A stretch of DNA of 15,113 nucleotides from DATGQT01 sp035304085 (GTDB taxonomy: Bacteria > Bacteroidota > Rhodothermia > Rhodothermales > Rubricoccaceae), in contig DATGQT010000201.1 of NCBI GenBank assembly GCA_035304085.1, positions 1 through 15,113 on the forward strand, written 5' to 3'. The notes beneath the pieces are model-generated. The model saw only the letters and a program-made list of their open reading frames with translations, did not search any database and was not told the DNA's origin. The translations under genes were made by a program, and so were the position numbers. Shown piece by piece: positions 1-6,411 of this stretch. Position 1 is the stretch's first letter. Each line of letters begins with the position of its first letter.

Positions 1-47
1 AAGAAATTTCGTCGATGTAAACGATCAAAGCGGGCGAGCGCCAGATC

Positions 48-168
48 GCTCCCCCCGCTTCCGGCACATCGCTTCGCTCAGCGTGCCGGAAGCTGTCCCC
101 CTCAATTGAGGGGGACAGCCGCGCGAGCGGGGCCTTTGCGCGAGGGATACGAGCGCGGCGGGGGGAGC
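48..168. repeat. Structured palindromic repeat, copy A
   Basis: This element of about 121 bp has perfect 11-bp terminal inverted repeats (48-58 and 158-168). Inside the left end is a 10-bp perfect hairpin (58-67 with 83-92) around the loop ATCGCTTCGCTCAGC. It is followed by a 28-bp perfect palindrome (92-119) centred on AATT. A third short stem pairs CCGCGC (119-124) with GCGCGG (153-158). A second copy in the same orientation lies at 610-741 on the other side of the DUF559 gene, and a shortened copy lies at 13995-14045. Copies A and B share a 14-base loop and a 38-base stretch beginning at the palindrome (92-129 against 659-696) with only two differences, both at the palindrome centre. This looks like a REP- or MITE-type interspersed repeat. 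Genome-wide copy number cannot be judged from the window. Confidence 0.8.
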
Positions 169-183
169 AGGCGCGGCAGGAGT

Positions 184-555
184 TTACGTTCCGTGCTCGG
201 AAAAACAAGCAGCTATGGCGCCGAGCACCGCCTCCGGGTCCTCGAACACCATCCGATTCTCGAACCGCAGCACCCGGATGCCGAGCGCCTCCAGCGCCCG
301 CGTCCGCTCGGCGTCGTAGGCCGCCCGCTCCGGCGTGAAGTGTACCGCCCCGTCCAACTCTACAGCGAGCTTCTCAGCCGGGCAGTAGAAGTCGAGCACG
401 TAGGGGCCGACGGAGTGCTGGCGGCGGAAGCGCCGGCCGTGCAGCTGCCGGTTCCTGAGGAGCGTCCAGAGTGCCGCCTCGGCCGGCGTGCCGTGGGTGC
501 GGAGGTGCCGGCGCGTCGGCGTGTGCTGCGGGAGATCGTGGACGGTGCGACGCAT
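184..555 (-). CDS. DUF559 domain-containing protein (Vsr-like endonuclease fold)
   Basis: This 123-residue protein matches the DUF559 family, which is related to the very-short-patch-repair endonuclease fold. Its substrate is not established. Visible signatures are the N-terminal TPAEAALWTLLRNRQL helix (residues 23-38), then RRFRRQH, LDFYCP (D55) and LAVELDG with H72 (E66, D68), and finally GIRVLRFEN (92-100) near the C-terminus. D55 with the E66-x-D68 pair would form the PD-(D/E)xK-like metal site. The length is normal for the family and no key residue is obviously missing. ATG at 555 is chosen because it opens shortly before the conserved region. A TATATTGC box on the minus strand (594 to 587) lies 39 bases upstream and could be its promoter. 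The gene stands alone between repeat copies A and B: its stop is 16 bases from A, and its promoter box is within 16 bases of B. By analogy with REP-associated transposases it may act on these repeats, but that is inference. Confidence 0.85.
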   Translation of the reverse strand: MRRTVHDLPQHTPTRRHLRTHGTPAEAALWTLLRNRQLHGRRFRRQHSVGPYVLDFYCPAEKLAVELDGAVHFTPERAAYDAERTRALEALGIRVLRFENRMVFEDPEAVLGAIAACFSEHGT

Positions 556-586
556 GGAGCAACTCGTTCACTCTCACGGGCATGAA

Positions 587-594
587 GCAATATA
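587..594 (-). promoter_or_regulatory. Putative -7 box of the DUF559 gene
   Basis: Read on the minus strand the box is TATATTGC, a match to the TAnnTTTG-type -7 element of Bacteroidota promoters. The identical octamer occurs upstream of the aminotransferase gene (13938 to 13931, minus), at a similar distance from the start codon (39 and 43 bases). No convincing -33 TTG partner was seen at the usual spacing. Confidence 0.4.
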
Positions 595-609
595 GGGCTT
601 TCAGCACAA

Positions 610-741
610 CCACTCCCCCCGCTTCGTGGGTGCATCGCTTCGCTCAGGCACCCACAAAGCTGTCCCCCTCGATCGAGGGGGACAGCCGCGCGAGCGCTGA
701 GGGCGAAGCCCGATGCGAGCGCGGCAGGGGGAGAAGTGGTG
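610..741. repeat. Structured palindromic repeat, copy B
   Basis: This is the second copy of the element, in the same orientation as copy A. Its left end is CCACTCCCCCCGC and its right end (721-741) is an imperfect inverted match. The first hairpin pairs 626-633 with 648-655 around the same 14-base loop ATCGCTTCGCTCAG. Its stem sequence (GTGGGTGC) differs completely from that of copy A but still pairs. The 28-bp palindrome at 659-686 is centred on GATC instead of AATT, again keeping perfect symmetry. An outer stem (686-691 with 719-724) encloses a GGGC-GAA-GCCC hairpin (701-711). Together with the gyrA upstream tract, this copy fills most of the 586-896 gap between DUF559 and gyrA. Confidence 0.8.
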
Positions 742-821
742 AACAGTGGCTGTCACACCCTCTGAGGAGGAGCCGGTGGGCCCCGTTCGCGTTCCATAAC
801 CCGCACAGCAGCTTCGTTCTT

Positions 822-845
822 CGCGCGCGTGCGCGTGCGCGCGCG
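822..845. other. 24-bp alternating CG/TG (Z-DNA-prone) tract upstream of gyrA
   Basis: Twenty-four consecutive bases strictly alternate pyrimidine and purine, mostly CG with two TG steps. This is the classic composition for a transition to left-handed Z-DNA under negative supercoiling. The tract ends 51 bases before the gyrA start codon and 12 bases before a TACCTTCC box, so it covers the position where a -35 element would be expected. A role in supercoiling-sensitive control of gyrase is inference. Confidence 0.65.
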
Positions 846-857
846 AGGATTCAGGCG

Positions 858-865
858 TACCTTCC
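858..865 (+). promoter_or_regulatory. Putative -7 box of gyrA
   Basis: TACCTTCC lies 39 bases upstream of the gyrA ATG. Related boxes precede lipA (TACCTTGC, 6563-6570) and the DUF4139 gene (TACCTTCC, 14059-14066). The likeness to the Bacteroidota -7 element TAnnTTTG suggests a core promoter, which would give a leader of roughly 25 bases. No -33 partner is evident; the alternating CG tract occupies that place. Confidence 0.4.
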
Positions 866-896
866 CGTGTCCCCCAACGGCTCCTTTTCCAGGTCT

Positions 897-3653
897 ATGG
901 CAGAGCTCCCCGAGCGCACCCCCCGCATCATCCCCATCAACATCGAGCAGGAGATGCGGTCGAGCTACATCGACTACTCGATGTCGGTCATCGTCAGCCG
1001 CGCGCTCCCGGACGTGCGCGACGGCCTCAAGCCGGTCCAGCGCCGCGTCCTCTACGGGATGCAGGAGCTCGGCGTCGGCGCCGGGAAGGCCCACCGCAAG
1101 AGCGCCCGCATCGTCGGCGACGTGCTCGGGAAGTACCACCCGCACGGCGACCAGTCCGTCTACGACGCCCTCGTCCGCATGGCGCAGGACTTCGCCATGC
1201 GCGCGCCGCTCGTCGACGGCCAGGGCAACTTCGGCTCCGTCGACGGCGACGCGGCGGCGGCCATGCGCTACACCGAGGCCCGGCTGACGCGCGTGGCCGA
1301 GGAGATGCTCCGCGACCTCGAGAAGGACACCGTCGAGTGGGAGCCGAACTTCGACGGCTCGCTCGAGGAGCCGACGGTCCTCCCCGCCGCGCTCCCGAAC
1401 CTCCTCCTCAACGGCGCCGCCGGCATCGCCGTCGGCATGGCGACGAACATCCCGCCCCACAACCTCGGCGAGCTCGTCGACGGCGTCGTCGCCTACATCG
1501 ACGACCGGGACATCACGGTGGACGGGCTGATGCAGCACGTCAAGGCGCCGGACTTCCCCACCGGCGGCACGATCTACGGCTACGCCGGCGTGCAGGAGGC
1601 CTACCGCACCGGGCGCGGGCGCGTCGTCATCCGGGCGAAGATGAACGAGGAGACGCTGCGCGGCGAGCGCCAGGCCCTCGTCGTCACCGAGATCCCGTAC
1701 CAGGTCAACAAGAGCACGCTGCTCGAGAAGATCGCCGCTGCCGTCCGCGAGAAGAAGGTCGACGGCGTCTCGGACCTCCGCGACGAGAGCGACCGCGACG
1801 GGATGCGCATCGTCATCGAGCTCAAGCGCGACGCCGTCCCGGCCGTAACCCAGAACCAGCTCTTCAAGCACACCCAGCTCCAGCAGACCTTCGGCGTCAA
1901 CATGGTCGCCCTCGTCGGCGGCCGGCCCCGCACGCTCGACCTGCGGGAGATGATCCACCACTACGTCGAGCACCGCCACGAGGTCGTCACGCGGCGGACG
2001 CGCTTCGAGCTGCGGAAGGCCGAGGAGCGCGCGCACCTCCTCGAAGGGCTGACGGTCGCCCTCGACCACCTCGACGCCATCATCGCCATCATCCGGCACT
2101 CCGAGGACACCGAGGCGGCGAAGCGGAACCTCATGGAGGGGGTCTACCCGCAGCGGCTCACGCCCGAGCAGCGCGAGCGGCTCGGGCTGCCGGCGCGGGC
2201 CCCCGTCGAGATCACGGGCCCGCGCGAGGCCACCGAGTACGCCCGCGAGCGGGAGGACTTCGTGCCGCGCCCGTGGCTCTCTGAGGCCCAGGCCGAGGCC
2301 ATCCTCGCGCTCCGCCTCTCCCGCCTCACCGGGCTGGAGCGCGACAAGATCCAGGCGGAGTACGCCGAGGTGCTCAAGGAGATCGAGCGGCTCCGCGCCA
2401 TCCTCGGCTCCGAGGCCCTCCGCATGCAGATCATCAAGGACGAGCTGCTCGAGCTCAAGGCGAAGTACGCCGACGCCCGCCGGAGCGAGATCGACCTCGT
2501 CGGCGGCGGCGACATCGACCTCGAGGACCTCATCGAGGACGAGCACGTGGTCGTGACCATCACGCACCAGGGCCTCGTCAAGCGCACGCCGGTGGCGGAG
2601 TACCGCAGCCAGGGCCGCGGCGGACGCGGCATGCGCGGGACCGGGACGCGCGACGAGGACTTCGTCGAGCACCTCTTCACGGCCTCCGCCCACGACTACC
2701 TGCTGTTCTTCACCGACCACGGCCGGTGCTACTGGCTCCGCGTCTACGACGTCCCCGAGGGCGCGCGCACGGCGAAGGGCCGCTCCATCCGCAACCTCAT
2801 CCAGATCGCCCAGGACGACCGCGTCCGCGCCGTCCTCACCGTCGCGAAGGACGACTTCCGCGACGCGGCCTTCCTCGACGGCCACTACGTGCTGATGGCG
2901 ACGAAGAACGGCCTCGTCAAGAAGACGCCGCTGGAGGCGTTCTCCCGCCCCCGCGTCGACGGCATCATCGCCATCGACATCGTGGAGGGCGACGAGCTCA
3001 TCGAAGCCCGGCTCACCGACGGCAACGCCGAGGTCCTCCTCGGATGCTCCGGCGGCCGCGCCATCCGCTTCCACGAGCACGGCTACCGCCCCGAGGACCT
3101 CCAGGCGAACGGGCAGGCCGACGCGACGGAGGAGGAGACCGAACCGGACGCCGGCGCCGAGGAGGAGGCCGAGGGGCGGGGCTCCATCGAGGTCCGCCCG
3201 ATGGGCCGGAAGTCGCGCGGCGTGCGCGGGATGCGCCTGAAGCCGGGCGAGTCCGTCGTCGGCATGGTGGTGATCGAGCGGGAGGGCGCCCAGATCCTGA
3301 CGATCTCGGCCAACGGCTACGGCAAGCGGACCGACCTCGACGCGTACCGGAGGCAGTCGCGCGGCGGCCTCGGCATCCTCACGCTGAAGACGACGGAGAA
3401 GACGGGCCCCCTCGTCGCGATCAAGAGCGTGACCGACGAGGACGACCTCATGATCTCGACCGAGGCCGGCATCATGATCCGGATGCCCGTCCGCGGCATC
3501 GCCACCTACGGCCGCAACGCGCAGGGCGTCCGCGTGATCAGCCTCAAGGATGGCGACCGCATCGCCGACGTGACGCGGGTGGCCGTCGAGGACGACGAGG
3601 AGGCCGACGCCAGCGACGGCGTGGCCGAAACGCCGACGGCCGCGGCGGCCTAA
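897..3653 (+). CDS. gyrA: DNA gyrase subunit A
   Basis: GyrA is the breakage-reunion subunit of type IIA topoisomerase. With GyrB it introduces negative supercoils using ATP. The protein has 918 residues. The N-terminal domain shows YSMSVIVSRALPDVRDGLKP, the quinolone-resistance region KYHPHGDQSVYD (residues 79-90) and AAMRYTEARL with catalytic Tyr125. The C-terminal DNA-wrapping domain shows about six blade motifs, starting with a GyrA-box variant QGRGGRG (572-578). That box and the full pinwheel favour GyrA over ParC. The position equivalent to E. coli Ser83 is Gln86, while Asp87 is kept as Asp90. An acidic insert lies at about residues 736-762, and the C-terminus is an acidic tail. The frame is open far upstream, but ATG at 897 gives the normal N-terminus, and the upstream part runs through repeat B. 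The stop overlaps the convergent stop of the spondin gene. Confidence 0.98.
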   Translation: MAELPERTPRIIPINIEQEMRSSYIDYSMSVIVSRALPDVRDGLKPVQRRVLYGMQELGVGAGKAHRKSARIVGDVLGKYHPHGDQSVYDALVRMAQDFAMRAPLVDGQGNFGSVDGDAAAAMRYTEARLTRVAEEMLRDLEKDTVEWEPNFDGSLEEPTVLPAALPNLLLNGAAGIAVGMATNIPPHNLGELVDGVVAYIDDRDITVDGLMQHVKAPDFPTGGTIYGYAGVQEAYRTGRGRVVIRAKMNEETLRGERQALVVTEIPYQVNKSTLLEKIAAAVREKKVDGVSDLRDESDRDGMRIVIELKRDAVPAVTQNQLFKHTQLQQTFGVNMVALVGGRPRTLDLREMIHHYVEHRHEVVTRRTRFELRKAEERAHLLEGLTVALDHLDAIIAIIRHSEDTEAAKRNLMEGVYPQRLTPEQRERLGLPARAPVEITGPREATEYAREREDFVPRPWLSEAQAEAILALRLSRLTGLERDKIQAEYAEVLKEIERLRAILGSEALRMQIIKDELLELKAKYADARRSEIDLVGGGDIDLEDLIEDEHVVVTITHQGLVKRTPVAEYRSQGRGGRGMRGTGTRDEDFVEHLFTASAHDYLLFFTDHGRCYWLRVYDVPEGARTAKGRSIRNLIQIAQDDRVRAVLTVAKDDFRDAAFLDGHYVLMATKNGLVKKTPLEAFSRPRVDGIIAIDIVEGDELIEARLTDGNAEVLLGCSGGRAIRFHEHGYRPEDLQANGQADATEEETEPDAGAEEEAEGRGSIEVRPMGRKSRGVRGMRLKPGESVVGMVVIEREGAQILTISANGYGKRTDLDAYRRQSRGGLGILTLKTTEKTGPLVAIKSVTDEDDLMISTEAGIMIRMPVRGIATYGRNAQGVRVISLKDGDRIADVTRVAVEDDEEADASDGVAETPTAAAA

Positions 3654-4591
3654 CGCGCGCCGACGACCACGCGCCGCGCCGCCTCCTCGCGCACGCCCCG
3701 TGCCCGGACGACGTAGACGCCGCCCGGTAGCGCGCGGGCGTCGAACGCGAGCGCGTGCACGCCGGCCGGCAGCGGGCCGTCGTGCAGCACGGCGACGCGG
3801 CGGCCGAGGGCGTCGAACACGGCTACCCTCACGGGCTGCGGCGCCCCGAGGTGCAGGCGGAGCGCGACGCGCCCGGCCGCCGGGTTCGGGAAGGGCGGCT
3901 CCAACGCGAACGGGACCACCTCGGGTGGCGCCTCGACGTCCGTCGTACCCAGGAGCGTGAAGGTGAAGGTGCCGACGGGCGGGACGTCGCCGTCCACGAG
4001 GAACGGGGGGTCGGTGTGCTGGGCGATCGGCTCCGGCGGGACGGTGTCCTCGTCAGGCGCGGTGTAGGTCATCCCGCTGTCGGTGCCGGCGTCGTAGACG
4101 TAGAGCTCCACGACGCGCTCCGTCGCCCACGCCCCGCCCTCGAACAGGTCGAGCCCGTCCGTGCCGACGAACCAGTCGGGGCTGGGGGCGAGCATGCTCA
4201 CGAGCGAGACGCGCGGGAAGGCCTCGCTCACGTCGAACTCCATCGAGACGGAGCCCGGCGAGACGGAGATGCCGCCGCCGGAGAGGACGAACTCGGCGTG
4301 GCCGTCGGCGACGAGCGCCTCCGCCTCGGCGATGAGCAGCGTCTTGCTCCCCGTCTCGGCCATGCTCTCGATCCCCTCCGACGCCAGCGCGCCCGGCGTC
4401 CAGAGGGCTGCCGTCGCGTCGTGCGTGGCGCCGACGAGGCCGGAGAAGTGGGGGTTCGGCGGGAAGTCCTGGGGGTGCGTCTCCGCGCTCCACGTGGCCT
4501 CGAACGTGACGCGGTAGGTGGCCGTGCTCTGGGCGCGCCCGGCCGGGGCGCCCCCGACGGCGAGCAGGAGGAAGGCGAGGAGCAGGCGCAT
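3650..4591 (-). CDS. Secreted spondin-domain protein with type IX sorting domain
   Basis: This 313-residue exported protein has a signal peptide at residues 1-20 (MRLLLAFLLLAVGGA, cleavage near GRA-QS). A Spondin_N-type domain at about 24-190 shows YRVTFEATWSAETHP, PHFSGLVGATHD, GIESMAETG and the highly conserved SPDWFVG (137-143). After a linker, residues 229-313 form a Por/type IX C-terminal sorting domain (PPFPNPAAG, VRVAVFDALGRRV, LPGGVYVVRA), so the protein is expected to be secreted or anchored on the cell surface. The family is known in animals as extracellular-matrix adhesion modules; the bacterial role is unknown. ATG at 4591 is chosen because it directly precedes the signal peptide; the frame stays open 183 bases further upstream without good coding content. 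A weak GACCTTCC box lies 28 bases upstream. Its stop TAG shares bases with the gyrA TAA. Confidence 0.88.
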   Translation of the reverse strand: MRLLLAFLLLAVGGAPAGRAQSTATYRVTFEATWSAETHPQDFPPNPHFSGLVGATHDATAALWTPGALASEGIESMAETGSKTLLIAEAEALVADGHAEFVLSGGGISVSPGSVSMEFDVSEAFPRVSLVSMLAPSPDWFVGTDGLDLFEGGAWATERVVELYVYDAGTDSGMTYTAPDEDTVPPEPIAQHTDPPFLVDGDVPPVGTFTFTLLGTTDVEAPPEVVPFALEPPFPNPAAGRVALRLHLGAPQPVRVAVFDALGRRVAVLHDGPLPAGVHALAFDARALPGGVYVVRARGVREEAARRVVVGAR

Positions 4592-4825
4592 GGGAGTGCG
4601 GGGTTGGGAGGGGAAGGTCGGCCCCGCCTCCACGCCCGTGTGGCCGCCGACGTGCTCCTCGGTGCGTCTCCCACCGGGGATACAAACGGGATCGGCGACG
4701 GGACAGGCCATCGGGGGAATCCGCAAAGGGTTGCGATCAGGACTTGACCTAGTGCGCCGTGGAGGTACTGACACGCATCTTGGGGCAGGCTTCGTTCCCG
4801 CCGCGCAGGCAAGACCCCACCCGCC

Positions 4826-4930
4826 ATGGCCGCCCTGCTCCCCTTCGTGCTCGACCTCGCCGGCCCCGTGGCGCTACTGGCCGCGATGCTGCTCGTGTCC
4901 CCCCGCCGGCCCCGGCTCCGCATCCACTGA
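4826..4930 (+). CDS. Possible 34-residue single-pass membrane peptide
   Basis: The sequence ATG to TGA encodes MAALLPFVLDLAGPVALLAA, then MLLVS and the basic tail PRRPRLRIH. It has one hydrophobic segment of about 23 residues followed by a positive tail, the usual look of a small bacterial membrane protein. A very strong hairpin (4950-4985) starts 19 bases after the stop, which suggests that a transcript ends there and makes an expressed unit plausible. No family was recognised and no good ribosome-binding site was seen. It is the only gene candidate in the 469-base gap between the spondin gene and lat. It could equally be a non-coding transcript or chance. Confidence 0.3.
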   Translation: MAALLPFVLDLAGPVALLAAMLLVSPRRPRLRIH

Positions 4931-4949
4931 GCGCCGGCTCCCACCACCG

Positions 4950-4985
4950 TAGCGCCCCGGCCGCCTTCGTGCGGCCGGGGCGCTA
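4950..4985. terminator. Strong 15-bp hairpin, likely terminator
   Basis: The perfect stem of 4950-4964 with 4971-4985 (TAGCGCCCCGGCCGC and its complement) encloses the six-base loop CTTCGT. No T-run follows on the plus strand. The stem is symmetric, so it could end both the small plus-strand unit upstream and readthrough from lat on the minus strand. Confidence 0.6.
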
Positions 4986-5017
4986 GCGTTCGAGCGGCTC
5001 TCGGCTTCCTGGCACCT

Positions 5018-5033
5018 CGGGGCAGCAGCCCCG
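5018..5033 (-). terminator. Short hairpin downstream of lat
   Basis: CGGGGC pairs with GCCCCG around AGCA, 28 bases beyond the lat stop codon. The stem is short and has no T-run. It may be part of the lat 3' end, together with the stronger hairpin at 4950-4985. Confidence 0.3.
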
Positions 5034-5060
5034 TCGGGCTTCAGATCACGGGAACGCGGC

Positions 5061-6398
5061 TCAGCCTTCGAGCTCGTCCCCGAGCGCCCGCTCCAGGATC
5101 GCCACCCCCTCGTCGAGGGTCCCGGTAGTGACGTTGAGGGCGGGGCGGAAGCGGATGCTCCGGGGGCCGCAGCCGAGGATGAGCAGGCCGTGCTCCATCG
5201 CCCGCCTGCGGACGGCGTCGCGGACCTCGGTCGAGGGGAGGTCGAAGGCGCACATGAGCCCGCGCCCGCGCGGGTTCTCGACGGCCTCGAACCGCTCGGC
5301 GAGGCCGCGCAGCAGCCCCTGGAGGTGGCGGCCCGCCTCGGCCGCGTTCGCCACGAGGTCGTCCTCCTCGATGACCTCGAGGATGCGGTCGAAGCGGACC
5401 ATGTCCACGAGGTTGCCGCCCCAGGTGGAGTTGATGCGGCTGGAGACGTGGAAGACGTTGTCCTCGACCTCGTCGAGGCGGCGGCCGGCGAGGATCCCGC
5501 ACACCTGCGCCTTCTTCCCGAAGGCGAGGACGTCCGGCGTGACGCCGAGGCCCTGGTAGGCCCAGAACGTCCCCGTCAGCCCGACGCCCGTCTGCACCTC
5601 GTCGAAGACGAGGAGCGCCTCGTTCTCGTCGGCGAGGTCGCGGAGGGCCTGGAGGAACTGCGGGCGGAAGTGGTGGTCGCCGCCCTCGGCCTGGATGGGC
5701 TCGATGATGATGGCGGCGATGTCGTCCTTGTTCGTGTGGAAGGCCGTCTTGGCCTCCGTCAGCGCCGCCGCCTCGCGCTCCTCGACGTCGGCCTCGTCGG
5801 CGGGACCGTTGCAGTGGGGGTTGAGGACGCGCGGCCAGTCGAACTTCGGGAAGTAGCGGGTCTTCGTCGGGTCCGTGTTCGTGAGCGAGAGGGTGTAGCC
5901 GCTCCGGCCGTGGAAGGCGTCCTTGAAGTGGAGCACCTGGTGCCCGCGCTCGCGCTGGTAGCCCTTCCGGAAGTTCTTCTGCACCTTCCAGTCGAACGCC
6001 GCCTTCAGCGCGTTCTCGACGGCGAGGGCGCCACCGGAGACGAAGAACGCGTGGGGGAGCTCCTCCGGGATACCGACGCGGCTGAACGTGCCGACGAACC
6101 GGGCCATGTGGGGCGTGTAGACGTCGGAGTTCGAGACCTTGTTGAGGGCGGCGTCGAGGAGCCGCTCCAGGAACGCCTCGTCGCCGCGCAGCTTCGGGTG
6201 GTTCATCCCGAGCGGGTTCGAGGCGAAGAACGTGAAGAGGTCGACGTAGTCGCGGCCGGAGAGGGCGTCGCGGAGGTGCGCCGTGTCGCTCTCGTCCATG
6301 TCGAGGACGAGGGGGAACCCGTCGGCGAGGAGGTGGCGGCCGATGGTGGGGATGACGGCGTCGGGGGCGGGGAGGCGCTTGTCGAGGGTGGGGGGCAT
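5061..6398 (-). CDS. lat: L-lysine 6-transaminase
   Basis: This PLP-dependent class III aminotransferase is expected to transfer the epsilon-amino group of L-lysine to 2-oxoglutarate. The product is 2-aminoadipate 6-semialdehyde, which cyclises to piperideine-6-carboxylate in lysine breakdown. The protein has 445 residues, close to the 449 of the M. tuberculosis enzyme. Diagnostic stretches are FTFFASNPLGMNHPKL (56-70), the glycine-rich SGGALAVENALK (121-132), IIIEPIQAEGGD with E238 (equivalent to the substrate-switch Glu243), DEVQTG (266-271), FGKKAQVCG with PLP-lysine K295, and SSRINSTWGGN (319-329). The last two distinguish this family from ornithine and GABA transaminases. ATG at 6398 gives the expected N-terminus; an upstream in-frame ATG at 6461 lies in repeat sequence. 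It is divergent from lipA with no pathway partner nearby. Confidence 0.93.
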   Translation of the reverse strand: MPPTLDKRLPAPDAVIPTIGRHLLADGFPLVLDMDESDTAHLRDALSGRDYVDLFTFFASNPLGMNHPKLRGDEAFLERLLDAALNKVSNSDVYTPHMARFVGTFSRVGIPEELPHAFFVSGGALAVENALKAAFDWKVQKNFRKGYQRERGHQVLHFKDAFHGRSGYTLSLTNTDPTKTRYFPKFDWPRVLNPHCNGPADEADVEEREAAALTEAKTAFHTNKDDIAAIIIEPIQAEGGDHHFRPQFLQALRDLADENEALLVFDEVQTGVGLTGTFWAYQGLGVTPDVLAFGKKAQVCGILAGRRLDEVEDNVFHVSSRINSTWGGNLVDMVRFDRILEVIEEDDLVANAAEAGRHLQGLLRGLAERFEAVENPRGRGLMCAFDLPSTEVRDAVRRRAMEHGLLILGCGPRSIRFRPALNVTTGTLDEGVAILERALGDELEG

Positions 6399-6411
6399 GG
6401 GGAGGGTGTGT

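Noticed and set aside
1..47. Possible tail of a gene entering from the left
   Set aside because: Frame 3 would end at a TAA at 18-20 and the first 30 bases are more AT-rich, but five or six residues cannot be identified.
48..741. CRISPR array or composite transposon
   Set aside because: Only two copies far apart with internal symmetry, no spacer-repeat pattern, and no transposase with a DDE or tyrosine motif.
471..896. N-terminal extension of gyrA to an upstream ATG
   Set aside because: The extension would run through part of the DUF559 gene, repeat copy B and the alternating CG tract. The ATG at 897 gives the family N-terminus.
753..3080. Long open frame on the minus strand opposite gyrA
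   Set aside because: It is a shadow of the high-GC gyrA reading frame. Its translation is low-complexity, rich in Asp, Val, Leu, Glu and Arg, with no domain.
897..3653. Topoisomerase IV subunit A (ParC)
   Set aside because: The GyrA-box variant at the first blade and about six C-terminal blades fit gyrase better.
4744..4771. TTGACC/TACTGA promoter for the small plus-strand frame
   Set aside because: The proximal box is a poor match, so the pair is not convincing.
5061..6398. Ornithine, GABA or acetylornithine aminotransferase
   Set aside because: The stretches FGKKAQVCG and SSRINSTWGGN are those of lysine 6-transaminases.
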